Positions 43,107 through 51,017 of a stretch of DNA of 64,000 nucleotides are shown piece by piece. The DNA is from Thiogranum sp. (GTDB lineage: Bacteria > Pseudomonadota > Gammaproteobacteria > DSM-19610), in assembly GCA_024636585.1 (NCBI GenBank), contig JAGXGS010000031.1, forward strand, positions 1-64,000, in the 5' to 3' direction. Numbering within the stretch: the stretch's first letter is position 1; every line of letters starts with the position of its first letter. Made by a program: the position numbers and the translations under genes. The notes beneath the pieces are model-generated. The model saw only the letters and a program-made list of their open reading frames with translations, had not been told where the DNA came from and searched no databases.

Positions 43107-44828
43107 TTAGCTATTTTCAAGTCTTGCTATAGTGGTTTCAATTATATTTTCAATGACATCATATCTAACCAAAAAGAATTCGCGCCCATCATTTACACGA
43201 TACGGCGCAAGCATCATATGAACCTCTGTTTCCAAAGCTTCTGCATCCGGATGTTGCCAGGACCTTACAACAACAAATGATAACGGAACACCTGTCGCCG
43301 ACGAAAGTTGTTCGGCACGTTCATTTGAATTACCTTCGGTGAACCCCACCTTAAATATTGTCTCCTTCATTCCCGCGCAACGCATTACATACAATTCCCC
43401 ATGATTTTGTTTTCTTGTATTGCTGTTTGCAGTTGCATTCTCCTCGATCTCCTTGGCAACCTTCAAATATTCAGAGATCTTAAGCTTGGCAGATTCAATA
43501 GTATCTTTAACAAATATTGTCCTTGAATATGTTTTAGGCGCTTTCCATTTGCTTGACGAGTTGACCCACGTTTTTTCAATCACGGCACTTCCATTCCGAT
43601 CATATCCAATTGCGCCCTGCGGCAATCGCCTCCAGTGACCCTCCGTCTCAGTTGCATAGTGCGGTAAATCAATTCGGAGGATTGTTGACGCCGGTTTAGC
43701 GTCGGTGACTTCGATCGCTGAAACCACTTTGTAACTTTTGTTTATTCCCCGGCCACCCTTTTTTTGAGAAAGGCGTTTTCTTGATTTGGCTAACACTTCT
43801 TTATCTAAAGGTAGTCGACAACGAAAATAATTTGGCAACTGAAGAAAACCCTCCGCCAAATTCCACAACACCGCGGATTTATTAATATAATTCATCGCAT
43901 GATTTATAGTGGCTTCCCGCTTCTCTTCATCCTCAATGCTTGAGTGAATCTCAGGGTCATCACAGAATACAGGAAATGCATTTTCGTACTCTGTCATGTG
44001 GCAACGAGCTAGATGTTTTTTTGTTTTTATATCTATTTCACCAGCAATGATTGTTCTAATCGCCGTACTTGTCCCCTCCAAAGGTAGCGGCGGCCCAGCG
44101 CGGAAATTACTTTCTTCAATGCTTTCTCTCAAGAAAGCGCGCTTTGAGGGATTGATGCTTTGGAGGTCAATTTCAGGCTGTTTAGAACAACGAATTTCCC
44201 ATTCGTCTTCACCTAATACTTCACCACCAATAAGGTACCAATATAGAGAATTTCCGCGTCTGATCATAGAAAATCCAGAAACAAGAAACTCCTTATTCTC
44301 ACCATTAAGAAAACTAATATCTGCCACATTTCCATTTGCCGAAAAATGGAATGTCTTTTCTTCACGTAATTCGTATAAAGACTCTAAATCAAAGCCATCA
44401 CTGTCCGGTGACGTAAGATAATCAAAAAAGTCAGAGGCATAGAATAAATGATCAAACTCCTCCACCAGCTCGGTATAAGGAGCGACGGTTTGAATAAGCT
44501 TTATGTGGAGGAATGGCTCAAAGTAGTTAAAGCTTACCGGCTGATTATTAGTTCCAGAAGATGCGTATCTGTGCGTGTACTCCGTAGCCATCTGCCTTAA
44601 CAATTGGTCAGTAGGAAAGCCGGCCCCAGAAGTGGCCAGACTTTTTAGAATCTTTCCATATTGGCGAACAAGTTTTTCACTTTCTGTCGCCAGCTTTCTT
44701 CTTTCTGCTCTTGGTAATTTAGCGACATATGGCAATTCACCTTTCTCGTTCAAATGGTGACGATGATCTACTCTGGCGAACGGAGGTATCTTTGCAAGCT
44801 CCCGCAATCTTTTATTTTTATCAGTCAT
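43107..44828 (-). CDS. T5orf172/GIY-YIG-like nuclease-domain protein
   Basis: 573 residues, AT-rich. The C-terminal ~100 residues form a T5orf172-type (GIY-YIG superfamily) domain: GELYVMRCAGMKETIFKVGF, then NSNERAEQLSSATGVPLSFV and EALETEVHMMLAPYRVNDGR, FFLV. The N-terminal 450 residues are unknown (FEPFLHIKLIQTVAPYTELV; a DNA- or protein-sensing part is possible). Such multi-domain T5orf172 proteins occur as single-gene defence candidates. No partner gene is adjacent except the HEPN-like one upstream. Confidence 0.72.
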   Translation of the reverse strand: MTDKNKRLRELAKIPPFARVDHRHHLNEKGELPYVAKLPRAERRKLATESEKLVRQYGKILKSLATSGAGFPTDQLLRQMATEYTHRYASSGTNNQPVSFNYFEPFLHIKLIQTVAPYTELVEEFDHLFYASDFFDYLTSPDSDGFDLESLYELREEKTFHFSANGNVADISFLNGENKEFLVSGFSMIRRGNSLYWYLIGGEVLGEDEWEIRCSKQPEIDLQSINPSKRAFLRESIEESNFRAGPPLPLEGTSTAIRTIIAGEIDIKTKKHLARCHMTEYENAFPVFCDDPEIHSSIEDEEKREATINHAMNYINKSAVLWNLAEGFLQLPNYFRCRLPLDKEVLAKSRKRLSQKKGGRGINKSYKVVSAIEVTDAKPASTILRIDLPHYATETEGHWRRLPQGAIGYDRNGSAVIEKTWVNSSSKWKAPKTYSRTIFVKDTIESAKLKISEYLKVAKEIEENATANSNTRKQNHGELYVMRCAGMKETIFKVGFTEGNSNERAEQLSSATGVPLSFVVVRSWQHPDAEALETEVHMMLAPYRVNDGREFFLVRYDVIENIIETTIARLENS

Positions 44829-44913
44829 TATTATTTATAATGCATACACATGCACATATTGCCACTTGTGAGTAATAAAACATTTCACGGTTTTGCTCTA
44901 CGTTGTAAATCAT

Positions 44914-45477
44914 TTACTTTTTATCTAAGCACCTGGCCAATGATAAAGCGATATCAATATACATCTCAATTGGGCGCCCACGTAAATCAAAATTATCAGA
45001 ATGTGCAGCGGCGTTTCTAAGGCGTCTAAGCACTTCATAATCTCGATATTCATCTTCATCTAAAATGCTGCCCTGCATTAATTCAGCCATTTGACGGGGA
45101 GTATAAAGTTTAGGAGGTGGTAAATCTGGATAAGTACGCGCAATTGCGTTTGCAGCAGCGCCCTCAAGACGCCTCCACGCCTCAACTACCGCCGATCGCG
45201 GCGATATTCGCGCCAACTTCAACATAAATGCGATTTCGTCTTCGTCTTCAGGTTCGGTTGGAATTAATGCTTCTATTAGTTGTCTATCTTGCGAAATATC
45301 AGCTTCTAATTTCTGTATAGCCTTGGAAAATTCGATTTCTGTTTCTTTGTGTTTGAATCTCTCTAATCTAGGAATCAGCGTTACAATCGTATCGCGAAAG
45401 ATAAAAAGTACGAAAACGACTACCGCAGGCCAAATTACCGCCTCGATAATTTCAACTATAAAAGTTTTCCAATCCAT
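44914..45477 (-). CDS. Membrane-anchored HEPN/DUF4145-like protein
   Basis: 187 residues from ATG 45477 (MDWKTFIVE; an earlier ATG lies at 45507). One transmembrane helix (EAVIWPAVVVFVLFIFRDTI) is followed by a coiled coil (ETEIEFSKAIQKLEADISQD) and a C-terminal HEPN-like domain: AVVEAWRRLEGAAANAIA, ending in YEVLRRLRNAAAHSDNFDLR, which holds the RNxxxH-type motif. HEPN domains with RxxxxH are RNases. A membrane-bound HEPN near a nuclease gene suggests an abortive-infection type pair. Confidence 0.68.
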   Translation of the reverse strand: MDWKTFIVEIIEAVIWPAVVVFVLFIFRDTIVTLIPRLERFKHKETEIEFSKAIQKLEADISQDRQLIEALIPTEPEDEDEIAFMLKLARISPRSAVVEAWRRLEGAAANAIARTYPDLPPPKLYTPRQMAELMQGSILDEDEYRDYEVLRRLRNAAAHSDNFDLRGRPIEMYIDIALSLARCLDKK

Positions 45478-45507
45478 ATTTTTGTCAACTCTAACGTCGA
45501 GGTTCAT

Positions 45508-45824
45508 CGGCAGGTTAGCTGGAGCGGCGAAATCGCGGAAGCAGAGATGTCCGTTGGAACCGATTTTTTGATGTGCTGGTCAGTGCCTCCCGAATGAAGC
45601 GTTCTAAAGCTCATCCTTCACCGGGCAGCGCCTATATCAATGAACATCATAAACACCCTGCGGAGTAGCTCAAACTTGCAAACAGATCGTCGGGGTTTAT
45701 GGTTATGTTTTCCAGGCGCCGCCGCTGATCGTTTGTCATATAACTTTCCAATGTTTCGCTTGAGTTCCATGCACTCCCCGCCAGGAGCCTCAAGATATGC
45801 GGCAATTAGAGATAAGACTCCAAA
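45508..45824. other. 317-bp region without a recognised gene
   Basis: Short frames here have no ribosome-binding sites and do not resemble proteins. The left part would hold the promoter of the HEPN-like gene. No repeat or terminator stood out. Confidence 0.4.
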
Positions 45825-45989
45825 TTAGGGTTCTGACGGTGACGGAGAGAATAGTGCATCAAGGGCGCCCCACAAGGATACCGGTGTAACTGTGCGGACC
45901 TGATCGCTTTTCACCGCGACTTCGATATGCCCACCGGCTGGTGTTTCAATGATGAGTGTTTCGCCTATACGGCGGGTGAGGATGAGCAT
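45825..45989 (-). CDS. CsrA-like small protein with divergent C-terminus
   Basis: 54 residues. MLILTRRIGETLIIETPAGG matches CsrA (MLILTRRVGETLMIG) and HIEVAVKSDQVRTVTP aligns with the next strands (EVTVTVLGVKGNQVRIGV). The final part (SLWGALDALFSPSPSEP) is unlike the CsrA C-terminal helix, so the Arg44-type RNA contact is missing or altered. CsrA proteins bind GGA motifs in mRNA leaders. This one may form RNA-binding hetero-dimers with host CsrA. It is a relative of 29469-29564. Confidence 0.62.
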   Translation of the reverse strand: MLILTRRIGETLIIETPAGGHIEVAVKSDQVRTVTPVSLWGALDALFSPSPSEP

Positions 45990-46638
45990 GTTTGGCGCCC
46001 TTGCCTGCTGGTGGCCGTCTATTTCTATTCCACTATGCGTTTGGCAACCTAATCGATCGCGTCAATTGTGGCGGCGCCGACAAGAAAGAGTGAGGAAATC
46101 AAGCCGAGCAAAAGAGGCTCGATACTTGCCGTACCGACTAAAGTCGAACCCGCTAGGGCGCCGGCGCCAGATTTCCATCACACGAGAACGCCGCCGGCGG
46201 ACTCGGATGGGTTGTGCACCGAGAGCCAAATGGCTTCAGTGTGCCATACAAGCACAATTCTCTGGGCTTGATGTTTATTCGAAGTGCGAGCAGGTGCTCT
46301 GAGGCGGTATCAATTCACGACGAGCCCGCTTCGGCGGAGTTCTCATTCCACCCTATTTTGTGTCGAATTTATTTACGCTATGAAAGAAGTGCGTAGAATC
46401 GCGTTAAACTCTACATATAGGCTCTATAGATACTTTTGATGAGTTTTGTGTTGTGTTGGTGCACCTTACACGTTTAGAATCCGCTGCCCTTTTGAGATCA
46501 GTATGCTGTTGTTTTTTATGGATGTTGGATCTCGGCATATTTATTGCTACAGAATAGCAAATTTTGGTGGGTAGTCTAAAGTAGGGGTAGTCTTTGGTCG
46601 CTCTACGTTAATGCGTCCACTTACAGGAGCAAGCGAAA
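45990..46638. other. 649-bp region with no recognised gene
   Basis: Moderately GC-rich to about 46320, then AT-rich toward the GNAT module. Overlapping plus-strand frames in the first part are arginine-rich and look non-coding. The AT-rich end (TTTTGATGAGTTTTGTG..., TATTGCTAC) probably contains the promoter of the 46639 operon. Confidence 0.45.
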
Positions 46639-46812
46639 ATGGCGAGAGAAGTTAAAGAGACACCGGTTCTTTCTGGTAAAGATGCGGAGATATTCGCTCG
46701 CACGATTAAAGCCAATGAGTCTCGGAGAGTCCCCAGCGCCGAATACGAGAGAGCGAAGGCGGTATATGAGCGGGTTCACCACTGTAGCCACCACCATTTG
46801 AACTCCAAGTGA
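46639..46812 (+). CDS. Putative antitoxin partner of the GNAT gene
   Basis: 57 residues with AGGAG 10 bp upstream. MAREVKETPVLSGKDAEIFA, then KANESRRVPSAEYERAKAVY. The pattern 'TPvLxGkDAxxFxxxixxNxxRxVpxxExxRAxxxY' is shared by small proteins encoded before GNAT or PIN-type toxins. It ends 23 bp before the acetyltransferase start. Antitoxin function is inferred from this arrangement. Confidence 0.6.
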   Translation: MAREVKETPVLSGKDAEIFARTIKANESRRVPSAEYERAKAVYERVHHCSHHHLNSK

Positions 46813-46835
46813 TCTGACGTAGCAATTACCCACAT

Positions 46836-47363
46836 TTGGATTGGACCCTTCGACGACTAGAACCAGATGAAGACCGCCCTGCGTTTAATTGCGGGGACGG
46901 TGATTTAGATGAGTTCTTTGCCAACGATTCAATATTGAGCGGCCGCCAACTTCTATCGGTAACTTATGTTGCTGAGATGGAAGGGGGCGTTGCGGCGTTC
47001 TTTAGCGTCTCCAATGACTCTATTCGACGTAAAGATGCTGGCAGGTCTATGTGGGACAGGCTTCGTCATCCGATACCAAGCGAGAAACGGTACCACAGCT
47101 TACCAGCAGTAAAAATTGGCAGATTGGCTACATGTAATGAGAGGCAATGCAATGGCATAGGCGCTGAGTTGCTTGATTACATTAAGTATTTATTCACGCA
47201 TGGAAATAAAACTGGATGCCGGTTTATTGTTGTTGATGCTTACAACAATGAAAGGACAATCAACTTCTATAAGAGAAATGGATTCAATTTCCTGGCAAGT
47301 GGGGACGAGCAAGACGATACTCGCCTGATGTATTTCGACCTAATCATCTTCGCGCCACCATAA
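46836..47363 (+). CDS. GNAT-family acetyltransferase (putative toxin)
   Basis: 175 residues from a TTG start; no better start exists before the upstream stop. The fold shows a PAVKIGRLATCNERQCNGIG motif (motif A, R/QxxGxG/A, ligates acetyl-CoA), AELLDYIKYLF, and FIVVDAYNNERTINFYKRNG (motif B). CxDxxLDxFxxxDS-like text (FNCGDGDLDEFFANDS) at the N-terminus is typical of TacT/AtaT-related toxins that acetylate aminoacyl-tRNAs. Paired with the 46639 gene it forms a likely toxin-antitoxin module. Confidence 0.8.
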   Translation: MDWTLRRLEPDEDRPAFNCGDGDLDEFFANDSILSGRQLLSVTYVAEMEGGVAAFFSVSNDSIRRKDAGRSMWDRLRHPIPSEKRYHSLPAVKIGRLATCNERQCNGIGAELLDYIKYLFTHGNKTGCRFIVVDAYNNERTINFYKRNGFNFLASGDEQDDTRLMYFDLIIFAPP

Positions 47364-47466
47364 GTTACACGAGCAACTAAAACGCATTCGCGCTTTCTGT
47401 TCCGCGAAAACTTTCGCCAGCTGGTGCCTGGATAACATGTTCGGCTTCCTCGCTTGGCGATACAAT

Positions 47467-47485
47467 TTCCAGATTATTTTCAGAT
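47467..47485 (+). repeat. Candidate recombinase arm site, right end
   Basis: TTCCAGATTATTTTCAGAT matches 17 of 19 bases at 11242-11260. It lies 36 bp inside the right attachment core. A near-identical sequence near both ends of the element suggests a binding site for the integrase or its partner. Confidence 0.35.
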
Positions 47486-47520
47486 CACCGCAACTCGAAC
47501 TGCTATAAGCGCTTGAAATG

Positions 47521-47567
47521 TATGGCGCTCCCTAGGGGAATCGAACCCCTGTTACCGGCGTGAGAGG
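47521..47567 (-). repeat. Right attachment site (47-bp core within tRNA-Glu)
   Basis: Identical to 11087-11133. It covers the tRNA from the anticodon loop to the CCA end plus two downstream bases. Insertion here keeps the tRNA whole, because the element supplies the same 3' sequence. Confidence 0.95.
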
Positions 47568-47597
47568 CCGACGTCCTGACCGCTAGACGAAGGGAGC
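47523..47597 (-). tRNA. tRNA-Glu (CTC anticodon)
   Basis: 75 nt including an encoded CCA. Acceptor GCTCCCT pairs with AGGGAGC, then discriminator G and CCA. The anticodon arm is TCGGC-CTCTCAC-GCCGG with CTC in the loop, and the T arm is CAGGGG-TTCGATT-CCCCT. It reads GAG codons. It is the integration target of the 36-kb element and is divergent from pcnB. Confidence 0.96.
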
Positions 47598-47669
47598 GTA
47601 CTGAACGCTGAATGGATTTCAGTGCGGTGGTATTATACGCTTCAGTTATTTAGGAACAAGCGAATTAGA

Positions 47670-49013
47670 GTGACTAATCAAGGCGATATCGAAAGCGGTA
47701 ACGTCCAGGCCATTATTCTTCCCCGGGCTGAGCATGGGCTTTCGCGGGCCAGCATCAGTTCCAGCGCTCTCAAGGTGTTGTATCGGCTCAATGAAGCTGG
47801 ATTTCAGAGCTTCCTGGTAGGGGGTGGTGTACGCGACCTGTTGTTAGGTCGTGAACCCAAGGATTTTGACGTGGCCACGGATGCGCATCCGGAGCAGATT
47901 CGGCAACTGTTCAACAGCTGCCGGCTGATTGGGCGCCGTTTTCGCCTGGCGCATGTGCGTTCCGGTCGTGATGTTATAGAGGTCGCAACTTTCCGTGCCG
48001 CCAACGAACTGCCTGGCGGAGTCGAGACGGTGCAGGTCGAGCACAACGATGAAGGGCGCATCCTCCGTGACAACGTATACGGAACCCTGGAGGAGGACGC
48101 CTGGCGCCGTGATTTTTCAGTCAATGCCCTGTACTACGACATCAGCGATTTTTCAGTCGTCGACCATGTCGGCGGGCTGGAGGACCTGAAGGCCGGCATG
48201 CTGCGACTGATCGGCGACCCGGAGCAGCGTTACCGCGAAGACCCGGTGCGCATGCTGCGCGCGGTGCGTTTTGCCGCCAAACTGGGATTCCGCATCCATA
48301 CCGACAGCGAAGAGCCGCTCTGGGAGCTCGGGCACCTGCTGGACGATATTCCGGCAGCGCGACTTTTTGAAGAAGTGCTGAAACTGTTTCTTGGAGGTTC
48401 GGCGCTGGCGACCTTTGAACTGTTGCGTCGCTACGACCTGTTCCAGTTCCTGTTTCCGCTGACTGATGATGCACTCGAACTGGAAGAACAGGGCTTTCCC
48501 ATCACCTTCGTTGCCCGGGCTCTGGAAAACACCGATAAACGGCTGGCGGAAAACAAGCCGGTCACACCAGCTTTTCTGTATGCGGCATTGCTATGGGAGC
48601 CAATGCGTTTGCAGATGCAGAAGCTGATGGCCGAAGGCATGGGCGAACTGGAAGCCGCGCAAGTCGCCGGCAATCGGGTGACCGCCGAACAGATACAATA
48701 TACTTCCCTGCCCAAGCGATTCAGCTTTCCGATGCGTGAAATCTGGATGCTGCAGTCGCGTCTGGAACGGCGGCGCGGCAAGGCGCCGCACCGCCTGCTG
48801 GAACATCCGCGCTTTCGCGCCGCCTATGATTTCCTGCTGTTGCGCGCGGAGGTTGGTGAAGCCGATCCTGAGCTGGCAGACTGGTGGACGTCATTTCAGG
48901 AACTCAACAAAGTCGAACAGCCGCCAGCAGTCGAGCCGACGGAACCGAAGCCGCGCCGTAACCGCCGACCGCGCAAGCGCAAACCCGCCGGTCAGCCCGA
49001 TGCTGGAAGCTAG
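47670..49013 (+). CDS. pcnB: Poly(A) polymerase I
   Basis: 447 residues from a GTG at 47670. An upstream GTG at 47622 is in frame but sits on a likely -10 box (TATTAT at about 47629). The nucleotidyltransferase core is FLVGGGVRDLLLGREPKDFD (GG...DxD) with FDVATDAHPEQIR. The middle is the RNA-binding part (RYREDPVRMLRAVRFAAKLG). The C-terminus is basic (PKPRRNRRPRKRKPAGQ). It adds A tails to RNA, aiding decay. It overlaps folK by 14 bp. Confidence 0.94.
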   Translation: MTNQGDIESGNVQAIILPRAEHGLSRASISSSALKVLYRLNEAGFQSFLVGGGVRDLLLGREPKDFDVATDAHPEQIRQLFNSCRLIGRRFRLAHVRSGRDVIEVATFRAANELPGGVETVQVEHNDEGRILRDNVYGTLEEDAWRRDFSVNALYYDISDFSVVDHVGGLEDLKAGMLRLIGDPEQRYREDPVRMLRAVRFAAKLGFRIHTDSEEPLWELGHLLDDIPAARLFEEVLKLFLGGSALATFELLRRYDLFQFLFPLTDDALELEEQGFPITFVARALENTDKRLAENKPVTPAFLYAALLWEPMRLQMQKLMAEGMGELEAAQVAGNRVTAEQIQYTSLPKRFSFPMREIWMLQSRLERRRGKAPHRLLEHPRFRAAYDFLLLRAEVGEADPELADWWTSFQELNKVEQPPAVEPTEPKPRRNRRPRKRKPAGQPDAGS

Positions 49014-49509
49014 TGCCTACGTCGGTCTGGGCAGCAACCTTGATAATCCACAGCTACAGATTACCAGAGCCCTGGAGGCGCTGGCGCAGCTGCCAGGCAC
49101 CCGGCTGGACGCCTGTTCTTCGCTGTACCGCAGCGCACCCATGGGCCCGCAGGACCAGGCGGATTACCTGAATGCGGTGGTGCGGCTGATGACCAGTCTG
49201 GCGCCGGAAGACTTGCTGGACGAACTGCAGGCTATCGAGCAGGTGCAGGGCCGGGTGCGGGTACAGCACTGGGGGCCGCGCACCCTGGATCTGGATATTT
49301 TGCTGTACGGCGACGCCGTGATCCAGACCGAACGTTTGCAGGTCCCGCATCCAGGTATCCCGGAGCGCAACTTTGTGCTGTATCCGCTGGCGGAAATCGA
49401 CAGTCAGTTGAGCATTCCCGGTCTCGGCGAGCTGCAGGTTCTACTGGAGCAATGTCCGGCCACCGGAATCGAACGTGTGCATGCAGCTTCGTCTGCCGTG
49501 TCACCATAA
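49000..49509 (+). CDS. folK: HPPK: 2-amino-4-hydroxy-6-hydroxymethyldihydropteridine pyrophosphokinase
   Basis: 169 residues from the ATG at 49000. YVGLGSNLDNPQLQITRALE, RSAPMGPQDQADYLNAVV, GPRTLDLDILLYGD (the LDxDxLLyg signature with both metal-binding Asp) and VPHPGIPERNFVLYPLAEI. It pyrophosphorylates the pterin in folate synthesis. pcnB-folK-panBC is a conserved gammaproteobacterial order. Confidence 0.96.
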   Translation: MLEASAYVGLGSNLDNPQLQITRALEALAQLPGTRLDACSSLYRSAPMGPQDQADYLNAVVRLMTSLAPEDLLDELQAIEQVQGRVRVQHWGPRTLDLDILLYGDAVIQTERLQVPHPGIPERNFVLYPLAEIDSQLSIPGLGELQVLLEQCPATGIERVHAASSAVSP

Positions 49510-49521
49510 CAGGGACGTAGT

Positions 49522-50196
49522 ATGGAAAATCCCGGTTTTATCGTAGTAGAAGGTCCCATAGGTGTTGGCAAAACCAGTCTGGCGCGGCGTCTCGGGGAAA
49601 CCTTTGGCAGTGAACTGCTGCTCGAGGGCGCGGCTGATAATCCGTTCCTGGAACGTTTTTATCGTAATCCGCGCGCGGCCGCCTTGCAGACCCAGTTGTT
49701 TTTCCTGTTGCAGCGAACCCAGCAACTGCAGGAACTTCGCCAGGGCGATATGTTCGAGCCCGTGCGGGTGGCAGATTTCCTCATGGACAAGGACCAGCTG
49801 TTCGCCCGTCTGACGCTGGACCACGAGGAATACAAGCTGTACGAACAGGTTTACTCGCACCTCACCGTCGATGTTCCGAAACCGGACCTGGTGATATATC
49901 TGCAAGCTCCAGTGGATGTATTGATCAAGCGCATCGGCAAGCGCGGGATTGCCTGGGAACGCAATATGGGCGCGAGCTATCTGGAGTCCCTGTGCGATGC
50001 CTATACACGTTTTTTTCACTTCTATGATGAAGCGCCACTGCTGATCGTGAACGCCGCAGAATTCAATCCGCTCGAAAACGATTCAGACTATCAGGCCCTG
50101 CTGGAGCGTATGGCAGTGGCTACCAGCGGTCGTCATTACTTTAATCCATTGCCGGAAGCGTTATCTCCGGCAACGCCGGGAGCGAAACATGGCTGA
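49522..50196 (+). CDS. Deoxynucleoside kinase (deoxyadenosine/deoxyguanosine type)
   Basis: 224 residues. FIVVEGPIGVGKTSLARRLG is Walker A. DRFLMDKDQLFA-like text (VADFLMDKDQLFARL) and RGIAWERNMGASYLESL (lid/ERS-like) follow the dNK pattern. It phosphorylates deoxynucleosides in salvage. Between folK and panB, with 12 bp upstream and an 8-bp overlap into panB, it is part of the same operon. Confidence 0.88.
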   Translation: MENPGFIVVEGPIGVGKTSLARRLGETFGSELLLEGAADNPFLERFYRNPRAAALQTQLFFLLQRTQQLQELRQGDMFEPVRVADFLMDKDQLFARLTLDHEEYKLYEQVYSHLTVDVPKPDLVIYLQAPVDVLIKRIGKRGIAWERNMGASYLESLCDAYTRFFHFYDEAPLLIVNAAEFNPLENDSDYQALLERMAVATSGRHYFNPLPEALSPATPGAKHG

Positions 50197-50995
50197 CTCT
50201 GAAGCCATCACCAGTCTATCGCTGCTGCGATTGAAGGAACGCGGCGAAAAAATTGCCTGCGTGACTGCTTACGATGCGAGTTTCACCCGTTTGCTGGAAG
50301 ACGCCGGCACTGAAATCGTGCTGGTCGGCGATTCACTGGGTATGGTGGTCCAGGGCCAGGATTCGACTTTGCCTGTGACCATGGAGCAGATGATCTATCA
50401 CGCGTCCTGTGTCGGGCGCGCGGGACGTCGCGCATTGCGTGTCGTCGATATGCCATTCATGAGCTACAGCAGTACCGCCCAGGCACTGGATAACGCCGCG
50501 CGCCTGATGCGCGAAGGCGCGGCCCACATGGTGAAACTGGAAGGCGGACGTGAACTGGAAGCCACGGTTCGGGCGCTGACCGAGCGTGGCATACCCGTAT
50601 GTGCGCACCTCGGTTTGCTGCCGCAGTCTGTGAATCAGCTGGGCGGCTATCGGGTGCAGGCGCGCGAGGCGCAGGCCGCGAAGGCGTTGCTGGATGATGC
50701 GCGCCTGCTGGAACAGGCGGGTGCATCGTTGCTGGTGCTGGAGTGCATCCCGGCCGAGCTGGCCCGACAGGTGACCGAGAGCCTGCATATCCCCACCATC
50801 GGTATAGGTGCCGGTCCGCATTGCGACGGACAGGTGCTGGTGCTGTACGATCTGCTCGGGATTACGCCCGGCAAACGCCCGAAGTTCTCGCGTAATTTTC
50901 TTGCCGATGCGCCGGACATCCCCGGGGCGCTGAAGGCTTTCGTGACGGCGGTGAAAAGCGGAAGTTTTCCGGCCACCGAACACAGCTTCTCCTGA
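50189..50995 (+). CDS. panB: Ketopantoate hydroxymethyltransferase
   Basis: 268 residues. IACVTAYDASFTRLLEDAGT, VLVGDSLGMVVQGQDSTLPV and DMPFMSYSS with EGAAHMVKLEGG carry the metal-binding Asp and Glu of PanB. IGIGAGPHCDGQVLVLYDLL follows. It makes ketopantoate for pantothenate and CoA. It overlaps the kinase gene by 8 bp and precedes panC by 22 bp. Confidence 0.97.
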   Translation: MADSEAITSLSLLRLKERGEKIACVTAYDASFTRLLEDAGTEIVLVGDSLGMVVQGQDSTLPVTMEQMIYHASCVGRAGRRALRVVDMPFMSYSSTAQALDNAARLMREGAAHMVKLEGGRELEATVRALTERGIPVCAHLGLLPQSVNQLGGYRVQAREAQAAKALLDDARLLEQAGASLLVLECIPAELARQVTESLHIPTIGIGAGPHCDGQVLVLYDLLGITPGKRPKFSRNFLADAPDIPGALKAFVTAVKSGSFPATEHSFS

Positions 50996-51017
50996 TATAC
51001 GCGCCGCGGAATTCACT

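Larger units (their letters stand above)
11087..47567. mobile_element. 36.4-kb integrative element (P4-like replication, defence cargo) in tRNA-Glu
   Basis: The element is bounded by the 47-bp direct repeats. It holds an integrase at the left end, AlpA/excisionase-like regulators, a P4-type primase/helicase set, an intact IS and many defence-type genes. Housekeeping genes resume on both sides (peroxiredoxin left, pcnB right). I see no capsid, portal or large-terminase genes and no conjugation genes, so it resembles a phage satellite or mobilisable island rather than a complete prophage or ICE. The intact tRNA is at the end farthest from the integrase. Confidence 0.92.

Noticed and set aside
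45949-46302. Arginine-rich plus-strand frames
   Set aside because: They overlap the CsrA-like gene, have no ribosome-binding site, and composition is that of a GC-rich non-coding frame.
11087-47567. Complete prophage or ICE
   Set aside because: No capsid, portal, large terminase or lysis genes, and no relaxase or type IV secretion genes, could be found. Only one tail-like gene is present.
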